A stretch of 64,000 bases of DNA from a virus. Positions within the stretch are counted from its first letter, which is position 1. Each line of letters begins with the position of its first letter. Both the position numbers and the translations under genes were made by a program. Under the pieces are notes generated by a model, which was not told the DNA's origin, ran no database searches, and worked only from the letters and a program-made list of their open reading frames with translations. The stretch spans positions 1 to 64,000 of IMG/VR virus record IMGVR_UViG_3300044679_000029; one strand, 5' to 3'. Shown piece by piece: positions 1 through 7,936 of this stretch.

Positions 1-83
1 ATATTTAAGGCTGCAGTTCCCAGTTCGGCAAAACCAGCAACTTTTAAAGCCAAATTTACACCAATAAGATATGCGGAGTTCAT
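1..83 (-). CDS. Partial hypothetical protein, N-terminus only
   Basis: Reading leftward from an ATG at 83, the frame stays open to the window edge (27 codons, beginning MNSAYLIGVNLALKVAGFAE). An AGAGGTG ribosome-binding site lies just upstream and a CTATAATTT promoter element lies at 101-106. The visible part contains one K-V-A triplet of the kind that recurs in the virion-cluster proteins of this phage. The product is not recognised; the rest of the gene lies outside the window. Confidence 0.55.
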   Translation of the reverse strand, partial: MNSAYLIGVNLALKVAGFAELGTAALN

Positions 84-100
84 AGAGGCACCTCTGGTAA

Positions 101-106
101 ATTATA
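101..106 (-). promoter_or_regulatory. Minus-strand CTATAATT-type promoter element
   Basis: On the minus strand the sequence reads GACTATAATTTACC, followed by a ribosome-binding site and the gene starting at 83. It shares the CTATAATT core with elements at 1210, 18563, 24130 and 32131. No -35 hexamer is visible 17 bases upstream. Confidence 0.45.
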
Positions 107-142
107 GTCATAACGGTAGGTACGCTAAATCAAAGTATTACG

Positions 143-151
143 TGGTATAAG
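143..151 (+). promoter_or_regulatory. Phage-type promoter element TGGTATAAG
   Basis: An exact TGGTATAAG 9-mer, with TATAAG at 146-151, lies 33 bases before the ATG at 185. It is one of eight identical copies, all on the plus strand and all upstream of a gene or RNA. It resembles an extended -10 box (TG-N-TATAAg), and no -35 match is visible. Confidence 0.65.
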
Positions 152-184
152 GATAAGTAATAAAACCACTATCTAAGGAGTAAC

Positions 185-361
185 ATGAATAATATTTTGA
201 AGTATGTTGCTGTCGCAGGCACCATCGGCGCTGCTTATGTCATAGGCGTTTTTTACAAGAGAACCGCGTTTAAGGTAGTCATCAAGCCTGAGGAAGCAAA
301 AGCCCTAAATGATACTATGAATCAGATTAACGAAGTCATTGCTGGTCTTAAGACTAAGTAA
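185..361 (+). CDS. Small single-pass membrane protein, 58 aa
   Basis: The ATG follows a strong AAGGAG site with 5-base spacing, downstream of the TGGTATAAG element at 143. Residues 6-23 form a glycine- and alanine-containing hydrophobic segment ending before a K-R pair, so a single membrane span or signal anchor with a short hydrophilic C-terminal helix is likely. No family is recognised. It is probably the first gene of a short plus-strand early unit shared with the gene at 441, which has its own TGGTATAAG copy. Confidence 0.6.
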   Translation: MNNILKYVAVAGTIGAAYVIGVFYKRTAFKVVIKPEEAKALNDTMNQINEVIAGLKTK

Positions 362-376
362 AACAACGTCAAAATG

Positions 377-385
377 TGGTATAAG
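377..385 (+). promoter_or_regulatory. Phage-type promoter element TGGTATAAG
   Basis: Exact copy of the 9-mer, in the context AAATG-TGGTATAAG-AAATAG, 56 bases before the ATG at 441. The leader between them holds a GGAGG ribosome-binding site. Confidence 0.65.
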
Positions 386-440
386 AAATAGAATAGGAAA
401 CAAACGCTTCCATTCAGGGAGCCAATAACTGGAGGTTATT

Positions 441-659
441 ATGGCGATGTTCAACAAGAAGGTCGACATGAAGAAGGTCTGCACCACGACTGCGCAGGTT
501 TCGTCAATCGTGTTAAACACCTCCGCTGCAGCGTTTATGGTTGTCGTCTTGACGAACAGCGTCATCGACTTCGTCAAGGACTTCAAGAGCGTGGTCAAGA
601 CGAAGAAGCCGGGCCACACGACGTACGCCGGCAAGACGCCGCTCTCAGCCGCAACGTAG
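441..659 (+). CDS. Small membrane protein, 72 aa
   Basis: The start is fixed by GGAGG eight bases upstream. A hydrophobic stretch (about residues 20-42, alanine- and valine-rich) is followed by a lysine-rich tail, as expected for a one-span inner-membrane protein with a basic cytoplasmic end. No homologue is recognised. It is transcribed from the element at 377 and ends just before a bidirectional terminator at 687-722. Codons here are richer in G and C than in the flanking structural genes. Confidence 0.6.
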   Translation: MAMFNKKVDMKKVCTTTAQVSSIVLNTSAAAFMVVVLTNSVIDFVKDFKSVVKTKKPGHTTYAGKTPLSAAT

Positions 660-686
660 TCCTGAACTAGCCCTATCACGGCTGGG

Positions 687-722
687 GCTAAAAGAGAACG
701 CTAGTATAGGTTCTCTTTTAGC
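687..722. terminator. Bidirectional terminator, 13-bp perfect stem
   Basis: GCTAAAAGAGAAC (687-699) pairs perfectly with 710-722 around a 10-base loop. The stem has A-rich and T-rich flanks, so it can end both the plus-strand unit (gene 441-659) and the minus-strand gene whose stop codon at 718-720 lies inside the stem. Confidence 0.75.
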
Positions 723-1203
723 TGTTATGAAACCTAGAAACGTTCTGGTATCCCGACGACAATTGACCGTAGCACGCTTCCATGTTCAACTGGGTCTTAT
801 ACATTTTAGCGGTAGACTTCCAGTCCGCCTTGATAGATTGTGCGAGCTGAAAGTAAATCTGGTTTTTATCGTCAATACCGATAGGCGCAATATCCCCGTC
901 CTGAACAGTCGCCTGGTTGCGAATCTGTAGAAAACTTTCAGATAACATTAGCCATGAGGCTACGCCAAGTATAAGTATGGACACGGGGATATTGCCATTC
1001 GTCGCGCCTGAGATCGGAGTCATTACGGCAAACTCATTCAAGGCCATCTGTGTAGCCATATCTAGCTCGGCGTCACTGAATTGAACTGTATCGAGTAGAA
1101 TATTAGACTGCGCACCGTAATCCCGGAGTAACATACGTATTTGATTACGACTTACGTAGAGAGGATTACCGGCTGTACTATTTGGCGTGGCTACAATGGG
1201 CAT
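718..1203 (-). CDS. Hypothetical virion-cluster protein, 161 aa
   Basis: This is the last gene of the minus-strand structural block, ending inside the terminator at 687-722. The protein is soluble with a hydrophobic patch near residues 72-88 and an aromatic C-terminus; no family is recognised. The start at 1203 has no Shine-Dalgarno sequence. Instead a CTATAATTAG element ends about 6 bases before the ATG, so the transcript would be leaderless or nearly so. Position beside tail-fibre genes suggests a tail or neck accessory role, which is inference only. Confidence 0.6.
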   Translation of the reverse strand: MPIVATPNSTAGNPLYVSRNQIRMLLRDYGAQSNILLDTVQFSDAELDMATQMALNEFAVMTPISGATNGNIPVSILILGVASWLMLSESFLQIRNQATVQDGDIAPIGIDDKNQIYFQLAQSIKADWKSTAKMYKTQLNMEACYGQLSSGYQNVSRFHNS

Positions 1204-1209
1204 AATCTA

Positions 1210-1215
1210 ATTATA
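1210..1215 (-). promoter_or_regulatory. Minus-strand CTATAATTAG element, leaderless start
   Basis: The minus strand reads CAAGGCTATAATTAG and then, after three bases, ATG. Fifteen bases are identical to the element in front of the RNA polymerase gene at 32131. TATAAT lies only six bases from the start codon. Confidence 0.6.
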
Positions 1216-1223
1216 GCCTTGTT

Positions 1224-2000
1224 TTAGTATAGTCCTGCGCAGCTCCAGTTTAGCTGAAGAACGTTAGTCGTGTTAGTAACGAAGAACGTCGCGCTGGTTT
1301 GAGTCAATGAATCATACTTAACAAAGCACTGCGATACGGTAGGCATGCTATTAGCTTCTATAGTACATGTACAAATCGGTAGCGGTGGACTGCCCGCGTC
1401 TAAACTATTAAAGTTTAGCGGAACAACAGAGCCGATAATAGACGGTACTGTTTCACCAACTTCGATAGCCCATGTAGTGTTAGATACACCGTTAACATAA
1501 GTTATAGCCGTACTGCTACCAGCGGGGCCCGGCGTGCCCTGAACGCTAACAACACCAGCGTCTACTACGACAGTTCCACCATCCGGAAGAACCAGTAATA
1601 CAGTTGCGCTGCCGTTAGGACCAGCGACACCCTGAATCCCCTGGGGACCCTGTAAACCTGTTAAACCAGTTGCGCCCGTCACACCTCGCGGGCCCTGTGG
1701 GCCCATATTTCCCTGAGGCCCAGCATCACCCTGAATCCCAGGAACACCCTGAGGCCCCTGTAGCCCTGTTAAACCCGTCGGTCCCTGAATCCCCTGTGGA
1801 CCAGTTGGCCCTGTGGCCCCAATCAAATCAAGATACGGTATAGAGATTAAATTATCGCTTGAGTCTGTAGCAACCAGTTGCCCTGGTGTTAGCGAGTTAT
1901 CTGTGATAGCCCCAGCATCAACATACGGCGCTAGAATATTTTGTGATAACGCGGTTGAAGCCAAAAATAAAATCGGAATAATAAATATTTTTAGGTTCAT
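1224..2000 (-). CDS. Secreted-looking collagen-like protein, 258 aa
   Basis: Residues 61-130 are about 23 uninterrupted Gly-X-Y triplets, the collagen signature, which should form a homotrimeric triple helix. The C-terminal 120 residues look like a globular trimerisation or binding head and carry two closely spaced cysteines in a C-T-C motif. The first 20 residues (MNLKIFIIPILFLASTALSQ) have the charge, hydrophobic core and A-L-S ending of a bacterial signal peptide. That is unusual for a virion protein and suggests export or a lipid-associated form. The start at 2000 overlaps the stop of the upstream gene (GTATGA) and is preceded by GAGG. Likely a tail-fibre or capsid-fibre component. Confidence 0.7.
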   Translation of the reverse strand: MNLKIFIIPILFLASTALSQNILAPYVDAGAITDNSLTPGQLVATDSSDNLISIPYLDLIGATGPTGPQGIQGPTGLTGLQGPQGVPGIQGDAGPQGNMGPQGPRGVTGATGLTGLQGPQGIQGVAGPNGSATVLLVLPDGGTVVVDAGVVSVQGTPGPAGSSTAITYVNGVSNTTWAIEVGETVPSIIGSVVPLNFNSLDAGSPPLPICTCTIEANSMPTVSQCFVKYDSLTQTSATFFVTNTTNVLQLNWSCAGLY

Positions 2001-2617
2001 ACGGTAACCTCGATCACATCTGGGCCCCATTGTCCACTCAAAAAGAACTGTATAGCATAAGTATTACCGGACGGGACCATAATACTATCAGTCCAAGTAC
2101 CATCAGGGTTAGTGGTAGTTGTACCAAGGCAACCAGTTAATACAGCAGCATTATAATCCGCCAGGGTATACACGTTTATAGTAGCGCCACCAACCCCACA
2201 TCCATTTGGTTGAACATACTGCATGTTATTAGTTCCACCAGTATTTTGGTTTAATGCAGTAAACGTTGCGGCGTAATCCGCCGGTGTCATACCATCAAAA
2301 ATATAAATACTGTATGGAGTAGCGGCCGGAGTTACTACACTAGATAAAAGTTGAAAACTGGAGATCATGTAGTAGCCGTTAAACCACGCCGGTAGAGTTA
2401 TACCCAACGTCCATGACCATGTGTCAGTCGGTGTTGGTGTAGGAGTCTCAGTAAAATTGATAGCCGGAGCTACAGCAGCGCTAAGAGGTACGAAGGTTGA
2501 TGTAGACGTATCGTAATAATTACCTGTGGACACTTGGACGATATAGCTATAGAACCCGATACCAGGTTGAGCATAACTACTAGTTTGAACGAGAGATGCG
2601 GTTAAAGTCGATGGCAT
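1997..2617 (-). CDS. Tail/adsorption-type virion protein, 206 aa
   Basis: A Ser/Thr/Tyr/Pro-rich beta-sheet-type composition with few charges, including a short P-T-P-T linker near residue 60, is typical of phage fibre or decoration proteins. It overlaps the collagen-like gene by four bases and follows the 483-aa gene closely, so it is translated from the same message. No specific family is recognised. Confidence 0.6.
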   Translation of the reverse strand: MPSTLTASLVQTSSYAQPGIGFYSYIVQVSTGNYYDTSTSTFVPLSAAVAPAINFTETPTPTPTDTWSWTLGITLPAWFNGYYMISSFQLLSSVVTPAATPYSIYIFDGMTPADYAATFTALNQNTGGTNNMQYVQPNGCGVGGATINVYTLADYNAAVLTGCLGTTTTNPDGTWTDSIMVPSGNTYAIQFFLSGQWGPDVIEVTV

Positions 2618-2626
2618 TTGAATGTT

Positions 2627-4078
2627 TTATTCGAAGTACCCGTTGATAAAGCAGACACCACGAATAACCTGTGAGGCAGTTGCGGTGCCAAGGAATTGTT
2701 TCATAATAACATGAAAATATTCACCGGCATTCACAACCAACGGGGATGAAAACTGTGTATCGATAGGGCCTGGTAGCGGCGCGGCACCAATCGCGGCACC
2801 AATCGCCCAAGATTGTATACCTAAAGCTACTCGCCGAACGATCTTAGCTCCGGCGCTATCTACAGTGCCTGCAAGTGTTACAGCAGTTGAGCCAGCGCTG
2901 CAACCCCACTGAAGTACAGTAGCTGTAGTAGCGACAGCAGCACCAGTATTTAACGAGTCGATGCGAATACCAGTTACGAATAGAGTTCTTCCAGGAACAG
3001 CCGCAGTGCCAGCCGGATTTAGGAACGCAAATAACGCGTAATCTGTTTCTGCCCCGGCAACGGTTGCAAACTGCCACTGACCACCCAGTGTGGCGTAACC
3101 AGCAGTGGTGTTACTTAGTGTAGCTGACGCAGGTGCCGTGGAATTTACATAACTGCTTGTCTGACCAGTAGTACCACCACCCACTGTATTCTGTATGGCG
3201 TTACCACCAGCGCCGACCATTGAATGTTCCCATCTACGGCTAGCACCACCGTCTAGTAGTGTTACCGCGCACGCACCAATCTTAAAGATGTTAGCAGTGC
3301 TCGGTACAGAACTGGTGTTGTAGATACGAAAACTTACAGGCTGCTCATAAGCAGCTGTAGTACTAGCACCGGCTGCGCCTACAGCAATCGTTGCTGCGAG
3401 GTTGTTGTTAATATAGAAATACGCGTTGTTTGCATTAACGACGATGACAGTATCGTATCGTGTCCCGGCTGCGGCTACAAACCCTAGATCTACGTAATTT
3501 TCAGTTCCGTTAAAGTTTGTTACAGCTAGGAAATCACCAGCACCGTTGATACGAAAGAACGCGCCGTCGGTAGGCGTAGCGTTTGTCGCCATAAAGCCGA
3601 AGCCCCACTCCATAACGGTGTTAGACTGCGGTACTTGGCTGAATTGCACTGCAGCTTCAAAGCGTAGCCCTAAGTCCTGGAATATAGGAAATGTTCTATA
3701 AGTCTTAGCGATAGCATAGGTGCTTGCAGTTGTGGTCGCGTTAGCATCAAGATTTAAGAAACCACCGGCAACCGTAATAGTCATCGTGGATGTACTCTGA
3801 TTCCACAAACTAAGATCTATGGCAGTACCAGAAAATGTACCGAGGAATTCTGGGACACAGGTAGCTGCTAGTAAACGATTAGCATCAGTCGATTCAATAC
3901 GTCTTACGGCGCGCGGAGCATTACTTGGATATACGATACCGTCACTAACAACTGTGCCGAGTGCCTCGTAGCCTGCTTGCGCAGCGACAGTAGGACCATT
4001 GGTATAAAGATTACCGTTAGCATCAACGTTAGCTAAGTTGCCAGTACTGCCACTTTGAATAGGAATTCCTGAGGCCAT
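2627..4078 (-). CDS. Tail fibre or adsorption protein with lectin-like domain, 483 aa
   Basis: Residues about 80-270 have the pattern of a concanavalin/LamG-like beta-sandwich (phrases such as WGFGF and YFYINNN spaced as in that fold), which in phages often binds host glycans. The remainder is Gly/Ala/Ser/Thr-rich beta structure. The start is supported by AGGAG eight bases upstream. Two-gene spacing to the collagen-like protein at 4097-4462 suggests that they form one adsorption apparatus. The fold assignment is by eye. Confidence 0.55.
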   Translation of the reverse strand: MASGIPIQSGSTGNLANVDANGNLYTNGPTVAAQAGYEALGTVVSDGIVYPSNAPRAVRRIESTDANRLLAATCVPEFLGTFSGTAIDLSLWNQSTSTMTITVAGGFLNLDANATTTASTYAIAKTYRTFPIFQDLGLRFEAAVQFSQVPQSNTVMEWGFGFMATNATPTDGAFFRINGAGDFLAVTNFNGTENYVDLGFVAAAGTRYDTVIVVNANNAYFYINNNLAATIAVGAAGASTTAAYEQPVSFRIYNTSSVPSTANIFKIGACAVTLLDGGASRRWEHSMVGAGGNAIQNTVGGGTTGQTSSYVNSTAPASATLSNTTAGYATLGGQWQFATVAGAETDYALFAFLNPAGTAAVPGRTLFVTGIRIDSLNTGAAVATTATVLQWGCSAGSTAVTLAGTVDSAGAKIVRRVALGIQSWAIGAAIGAAPLPGPIDTQFSSPLVVNAGEYFHVIMKQFLGTATASQVIRGVCFINGYFE

Positions 4079-4096
4079 GATTCTCTCCTTTTAAAT

Positions 4097-4462
4097 TTAT
4101 GTCCAAGACCATCGGACTTGAAATGTATTGCTAATACTCCAACCGCTACTAGCATAGATAGTAAAACCAGTACCAGGAACTATAGCACCAGCTACGAGTT
4201 GCATAGGCGCAAGTTGGTGGATCATCTCGTTGTTATCTACCGTACTATCAGCCATGACGCAAGCTATAATCGTCGATGTAGATAAAATCTGCGTTTGTCC
4301 CGTGACCACAACCGACGCGAATGTGTTGCCAGGAGCAACACCAAAGTTTAGCGTTGCAATGCCACAAGTAGTATCGGCGCCAGCAGGCCCGGTAGGACCA
4401 GTGGCTCCGGTAGGACCAGCGGGCCCGACAAGATTTGGATTAACTAGTTGCTGTAAGGACAT
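4097..4462 (-). CDS. Short collagen-like fibre protein, 121 aa
   Basis: After a short leader, residues 13-29 form collagen triplets (GPAGPTGATGPTGPAG). They are followed by a 90-residue beta-rich domain with two cysteines. It is a small counterpart of the collagen-like protein at 1224-2000, without a signal peptide. The start lies one base after the stop of the next gene upstream, so translation is coupled. Confidence 0.65.
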   Translation of the reverse strand: MSLQQLVNPNLVGPAGPTGATGPTGPAGADTTCGIATLNFGVAPGNTFASVVVTGQTQILSTSTIIACVMADSTVDNNEMIHQLAPMQLVAGAIVPGTGFTIYASSGWSISNTFQVRWSWT

Positions 4463-4463
4463 A

Positions 4464-4802
4464 TTAGGTTACCTGAACACCAAATACAGAAAAGCTTACG
4501 TTAGCGACATCGGAATAGCAGCGGAGAACATCGCCCGAGGCCATAGATATACCAGTAGTTATTTCCATCATATTTTCAGCCGTCAGAGACGCATAACAAA
4601 AGTATTGTGCTCCAGGAAATCCTGTATCAGACGCCCCTCCCACACCTATAGACATACGCACGTTTGCTGCCGAACTACTGTTCTGGTTGCAAATTATAAT
4701 AGACGATAGCGCAGCGCTCGTCGATCCAGGAACAGTATAGATAGCAGTAAGCGTAGCCGCAGTTGGCATGGCTTGCGCGAGGTTTTGTAGTGTCTCCGCC
4801 AT
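4464..4802 (-). CDS. Small virion accessory protein, 112 aa
   Basis: A compact beta-rich protein with the layout of small phage head or tail decoration proteins: a hydrophobic strand pattern (TAIYTVPGSTSAALSSIIIC) near the N-terminus and a V-F-G-V-Q-V terminal strand. No name can be given. It lies in the fibre gene run, with no clear ribosome-binding site and probable translational coupling. Confidence 0.55.
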   Translation of the reverse strand: MAETLQNLAQAMPTAATLTAIYTVPGSTSAALSSIIICNQNSSSAANVRMSIGVGGASDTGFPGAQYFCYASLTAENMMEITTGISMASGDVLRCYSDVANVSFSVFGVQVT

Positions 4803-4810
4803 TTACTTTT

Positions 4811-5074
4811 TTACATGCCTCCGAAAAGAAATGAATTAGTAAACGTTGGTGTACTTCCACCCCCACCGGTATAGTTTGCATTACCGTATGACAATGTTAC
4901 GAAGTCTGCGCCGACGAGTGGACTAGCACCTCGAACATTAGCATAGTTAGTACCACCAGCTGATGTAGTCGCTGAAATGACCGAGCTTGAGACATTATTT
5001 AAACCAGGACCTGAGGGGCCGCCGATTTGAAAAAATGAATTTATAACTCCGGCTATTTTAGAAAATATACTCAT
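4811..5074 (-). CDS. Truncated paralogue of the tail adaptor at 5078, 87 aa
   Basis: The first about 58 residues match the N-terminus of the next gene (5078-5908) nearly residue for residue (SFFQ-I/L-GGP-S/A-GPGLNNVS, then ISATTSAGGTNYANVRGA), while the C-terminus is a short Gly/Phe tail ending FLFGGM. The pair arose by duplication of a conserved N-terminal module, which in tail fibres usually anchors the protein to the virion, with different C-terminal ends. Confidence 0.6.
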   Translation of the reverse strand: MSIFSKIAGVINSFFQIGGPSGPGLNNVSSSVISATTSAGGTNYANVRGASPLVGADFVTLSYGNANYTGGGGSTPTFTNSFLFGGM

Positions 5075-5077
5075 AGT

Positions 5078-5908
5078 TTAGCTCAGTGCAGAAACGTATT
5101 GAACAGTGACAACCCCAGCGCCTGCGCCGGGTGAACCAGCCACAGACACTAGTACTTGGTACTGTGTACTTCCCCAACTAACGCGTGCCGCAGACTGATA
5201 ATCATCAACAGTCTGTGCGACGTTATCACCTGTTCCCATAAGTAGGGTCGTTGATCCTGTTTGCCCAACAGAAATAGTTGCACCACCAGAATAAGGAGTA
5301 GTGATCGTGACATCCGTTCGTAATACAACAGCATTAGCTGGAATATACGTTGTACTCGATTGACTCGCTGAAGTTCCAATCACGAAGTCTATCACATATA
5401 TAGCCCCGCTTACACTCGGACTAATGTTAGACCAAGCTGATCCTGTCCATACGTATTCCTGGTTGGCAGTAAATGTAAACGTTCCACCCGTTAGGGAAGT
5501 CGTTACGATAATCGACCCACCAGCGACAGGTGATATAATAGAGACGTTACCAGTGTTACTACCGTCGTCCCATAGGACAGCACCGGCTATATACGCCGCA
5601 GCCGCTCCAGATCCAGCGGTAGAAACTACGATATAGTGTTCGGTACTTGTGTTAGCTATTAGTGCTGATGCTGCGTTTGATTGCGCAGTAACGATCAGAG
5701 GCTTAAACGCCTCGTCAACGTAAGCTTTAGTCGTAAAGTCGGCGTCTACTAATGGTGTCGCGCCTCTAACGTTAGCGTAGTTAGTACCACCAGCGGAAGT
5801 AGTCGCAGAGATTACTGTCGTCGAAACGTTATTTAATCCAGGACCAGCAGGACCGCCAAGCTGGAAGAACGAATTAATTACGCCCGATAGTTTTGAAAAT
5901 AAGCTCAT
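5078..5908 (-). CDS. Tail fibre-like protein with conserved N-terminal adaptor, 276 aa
   Basis: Residues 1-70 form the module shared with 4811-5074 and end in D-F-T-T-K-A-Y-V-D, a junction common in phage fibres before the distal domain. Residues 80-276 are beta-rich (IYVIDFVIGTSASQSSTTYI and similar), compatible with a trimeric fibre shaft or tip. The start at 5908 is supported by AGGGAG. Receptor binding is inferred from position and architecture only. Confidence 0.6.
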   Translation of the reverse strand: MSLFSKLSGVINSFFQLGGPAGPGLNNVSTTVISATTSAGGTNYANVRGATPLVDADFTTKAYVDEAFKPLIVTAQSNAASALIANTSTEHYIVVSTAGSGAAAAYIAGAVLWDDGSNTGNVSIISPVAGGSIIVTTSLTGGTFTFTANQEYVWTGSAWSNISPSVSGAIYVIDFVIGTSASQSSTTYIPANAVVLRTDVTITTPYSGGATISVGQTGSTTLLMGTGDNVAQTVDDYQSAARVSWGSTQYQVLVSVAGSPGAGAGVVTVQYVSALS

Positions 5909-5920
5909 AGTTCACTCCCT

Positions 5921-6511
5921 CTATTTTATACGATAAAATAATAGTCCAGCACCCTGTGTTGAGGCACCAGCGGTTATTGTTAAAATAAGATAGTCGTTTC
6001 GGCTCATCACGAATATCTCATTATTTATATTCTGCGTATCCTCAGTTACTACGGCGTCATCAGACCCAAATATTAGTTGAGGTGACGTAGCAGTGCCGAC
6101 ATATACGCTGGCACCCGAATCATTAAATGGCGTACTAACCATAACCACAACTGTATCAATAATTTGCCCGGTAGTTACAGCCTGAAGTACCATTGGTGAT
6201 GCTGATTGATAGGTAAATGAAACCGTTAAAATATCATCGCTGCTCGAAGGCGCAGGCGACCATTCAGCCCCATCGTACGTTAATAGTTCGCCAGTAGTCG
6301 GTACATCTGGTGACACCGGAACGCCTTGTAGACCGATTACAGTCGGATTGGGATAGAACCCAGTAAGATCTCCGCCTGCCGGTATATTTAGCAACCGGCG
6401 CGGATTTAATAATATAGTTTTCTCACTAGGTACTGAATAACCAGTAGTAGTAAGTGTATTAGGTCCGGTTTTTACCGGTGTAATAGGGTCTAATACAATT
6501 TGAGTAGCCAT
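5921..6511 (-). CDS. Tail fibre-like protein, 196 aa
   Basis: Contains the segment GGDLTGFYPNPTVIGLQG followed by G-E-L-L-T-Y-D-G-A-E-W, the G-D-L-x-G-x-Y-P-N-P-T-V plus dG-x-x-W pattern widespread in phage tail-fibre and tail-spike proteins. The C-terminal half is a beta domain. The start has no Shine-Dalgarno sequence; the minus strand has CCTATTATTATT directly before the ATG, a possible internal promoter resembling the CTATAATT class. Confidence 0.6.
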   Translation of the reverse strand: MATQIVLDPITPVKTGPNTLTTTGYSVPSEKTILLNPRRLLNIPAGGDLTGFYPNPTVIGLQGVPVSPDVPTTGELLTYDGAEWSPAPSSSDDILTVSFTYQSASPMVLQAVTTGQIIDTVVVMVSTPFNDSGASVYVGTATSPQLIFGSDDAVVTEDTQNINNEIFVMSRNDYLILTITAGASTQGAGLLFYRIK

Positions 6512-6527
6512 GCAATAATAATAGGCC

Positions 6528-6815
6528 CTACTTCATAGTTCTCTTACGTGGGATAGCGCTACGCGGAGTAGTAGCTCCACGCTTAGGTGGGGCGGATTCT
6601 GCGGCGGGCTTAAAGGAGTCTGGCTGGACTTTTAAAAATCCCCTGGCTAAAAAAGATTGAATTTCAGGTAGTTCAATCTGTTCATCGGTTAGAACGACGG
6701 TATCAGATTCTATACCGCCTTCTCGCGGCCGGTCCTTGGGGCTCCACTTAGCCCTAAGGGCCGGTACATTAATTGATAGGCAACGATCTTCGCAAATATT
6801 TTGCACCTTAGGCAT
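6528..6815 (-). CDS. Small basic hypothetical protein, 95 aa
   Basis: I chose the ATG at 6815 (MPKVQNICEDRC) because AAAGGA precedes it and the consensus promoter at 6895-6923 would start transcription near 6887; an upstream in-frame ATG lies too close to the promoter. The protein has a hydrophilic, proline- and arginine-rich C-terminus (PRSAIPRKRTMK) and the segment V-V-L-T-D-E-Q-I-x-L-P-E-I, as in short proteins that sit between capsid and tail genes. Function unknown. Confidence 0.55.
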   Translation of the reverse strand: MPKVQNICEDRCLSINVPALRAKWSPKDRPREGGIESDTVVLTDEQIELPEIQSFLARGFLKVQPDSFKPAAESAPPKRGATTPRSAIPRKRTMK

Positions 6816-6894
6816 TTTTCTTTCCTTTATTGAGTAATGCTTGTTTTTGTTCGGTCGTCCAAAGATTATCACTCTTCTTCAGATTTTCTTGTAC

Positions 6895-6923
6895 AGTATA
6901 ACACGTAAAGAGTTAGTTGTCAA
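6895..6923 (-). promoter_or_regulatory. Consensus sigma70 promoter
   Basis: On the minus strand TTGACA (6918-6923) and TATACT (6895-6900) are separated by 17 bases. It lies directly downstream of the capsid terminator and drives the gene at 6528-6815 and the fibre genes beyond. Confidence 0.85.
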
Positions 6924-6930
6924 GTCTATA

Positions 6931-6961
6931 CAAATAAAAAAGCCACCCTTTCGAGTGGCTT
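6931..6961 (-). terminator. Terminator after the major capsid gene
   Basis: AAGCCAC (6940-6946) pairs with GTGGCTT (6955-6961) around an 8-base loop. On the minus strand it ends in a T-rich tract, 27 bases after the capsid stop codon. It separates capsid from fibre transcription. Confidence 0.8.
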
Positions 6962-6987
6962 CTTAAAACTGCTATAGTTAGGCTGGT

Positions 6988-7890
6988 TTAGAGAACAACC
7001 CGAGTCATTGAAGCTGTATTTCCAATTCCAATCCCCGGAGCTGAATATGACCAGAAATTAATGATATCCGCTTCCTGCTTGATGAACAAGGTCGCGTCCT
7101 GTAAAAGGAAGAAATTTCCGAGGTAATTTTCTGGGCCAAATACCCATAGCTCGTTCGAGGGAAGAATATCGGTCTTGATGGTAGTCACGACTGGGATACC
7201 AAAGAGCTTCTCTTCGCTCTCGATACCGTTGTCGTAATGGCGAGATGCCACGTCATTACCAACCGCAGTAGCGGGGAGATTGAGCGCCTCGTAGTAAAGT
7301 TCCTTGGTCATAAGGATCTTACCAATCGGAATCTTACGGCTGATTAGGTTCTGGAACGCGGCCGAAAGATTTGCAGCATTAAGACCGCCGGACGGAGTTA
7401 GAACCTGCGATGCGTTAGCATTCGCAATGGCTAGGACGGTATCGTAAAACGCGATATCTTCCTGGTCGCTCATATCCTTAACAGAGTTGTCCGATAGAAT
7501 CTTACGGATATCGTTCTGGTAGGTCATGAGTTCGAACTTTGACTTGTTGAACCGCTGGCTCTCAACCTTACCGAAAAATACTTGGTAACGAGGTCCATGG
7601 AACCAAGTCCGCGGACCGGTTCCCTTAAAGGGAACGTAGGTCGCGACAGAGTCCGGCTCAATTTCGACAATTTTCTTGGGCAGGTCGGTGTTCACGTCGC
7701 GGTCGATCTCATCGTCGGCAAGCATAACCGGGGTGAGAATCTCACGAGCAAACGACTCCTGACGCATCTTGGCGCGGATGAAAGCCGAACCCTCAGCGGC
7801 AGCTTCCTTAGTCCGCCCGTCTTCGAGCTTGCGCACGAAGTTGCTGTTGAGCAACTGGGCTGAGACTTGCGTAGTTTCTGTTCTATACAT
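6988..7890 (-). CDS. Probable major capsid protein, 300 aa
   Basis: Length, position (flanked by a terminator downstream and a decoration-type gene upstream, with a protease gene in the same run) and sequence style fit an HK97-fold major capsid protein. The N-terminal 60 residues are helical and charged (VRKLEDGRTKEAAAEG), followed by mixed alpha/beta with Y-E-A-L-N-L-P and a typical P-domain/spine region (E-S-E-E-K-L-F-G-I-P-V-V-T-T). The C-terminus (GIGIGNTASMTRVVL) resembles capsid ends. GGAGG precedes the start. The N-terminal region is a plausible target of the prohead protease. Family identity is inferred, not proven. Confidence 0.7.
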   Translation of the reverse strand: MYRTETTQVSAQLLNSNFVRKLEDGRTKEAAAEGSAFIRAKMRQESFAREILTPVMLADDEIDRDVNTDLPKKIVEIEPDSVATYVPFKGTGPRTWFHGPRYQVFFGKVESQRFNKSKFELMTYQNDIRKILSDNSVKDMSDQEDIAFYDTVLAIANANASQVLTPSGGLNAANLSAAFQNLISRKIPIGKILMTKELYYEALNLPATAVGNDVASRHYDNGIESEEKLFGIPVVTTIKTDILPSNELWVFGPENYLGNFFLLQDATLFIKQEADIINFWSYSAPGIGIGNTASMTRVVL

Positions 7891-7936
7891 ATTATGCCTC
7901 CGGAAAAGTCCTTAAAGGGTTCGCGTCTAATTACTA

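Noticed and set aside
4230-4709. A plus-strand frame opposite the fibre genes
   Set aside because: Antisense to two well-coupled genes; composition typical of an antisense shadow.
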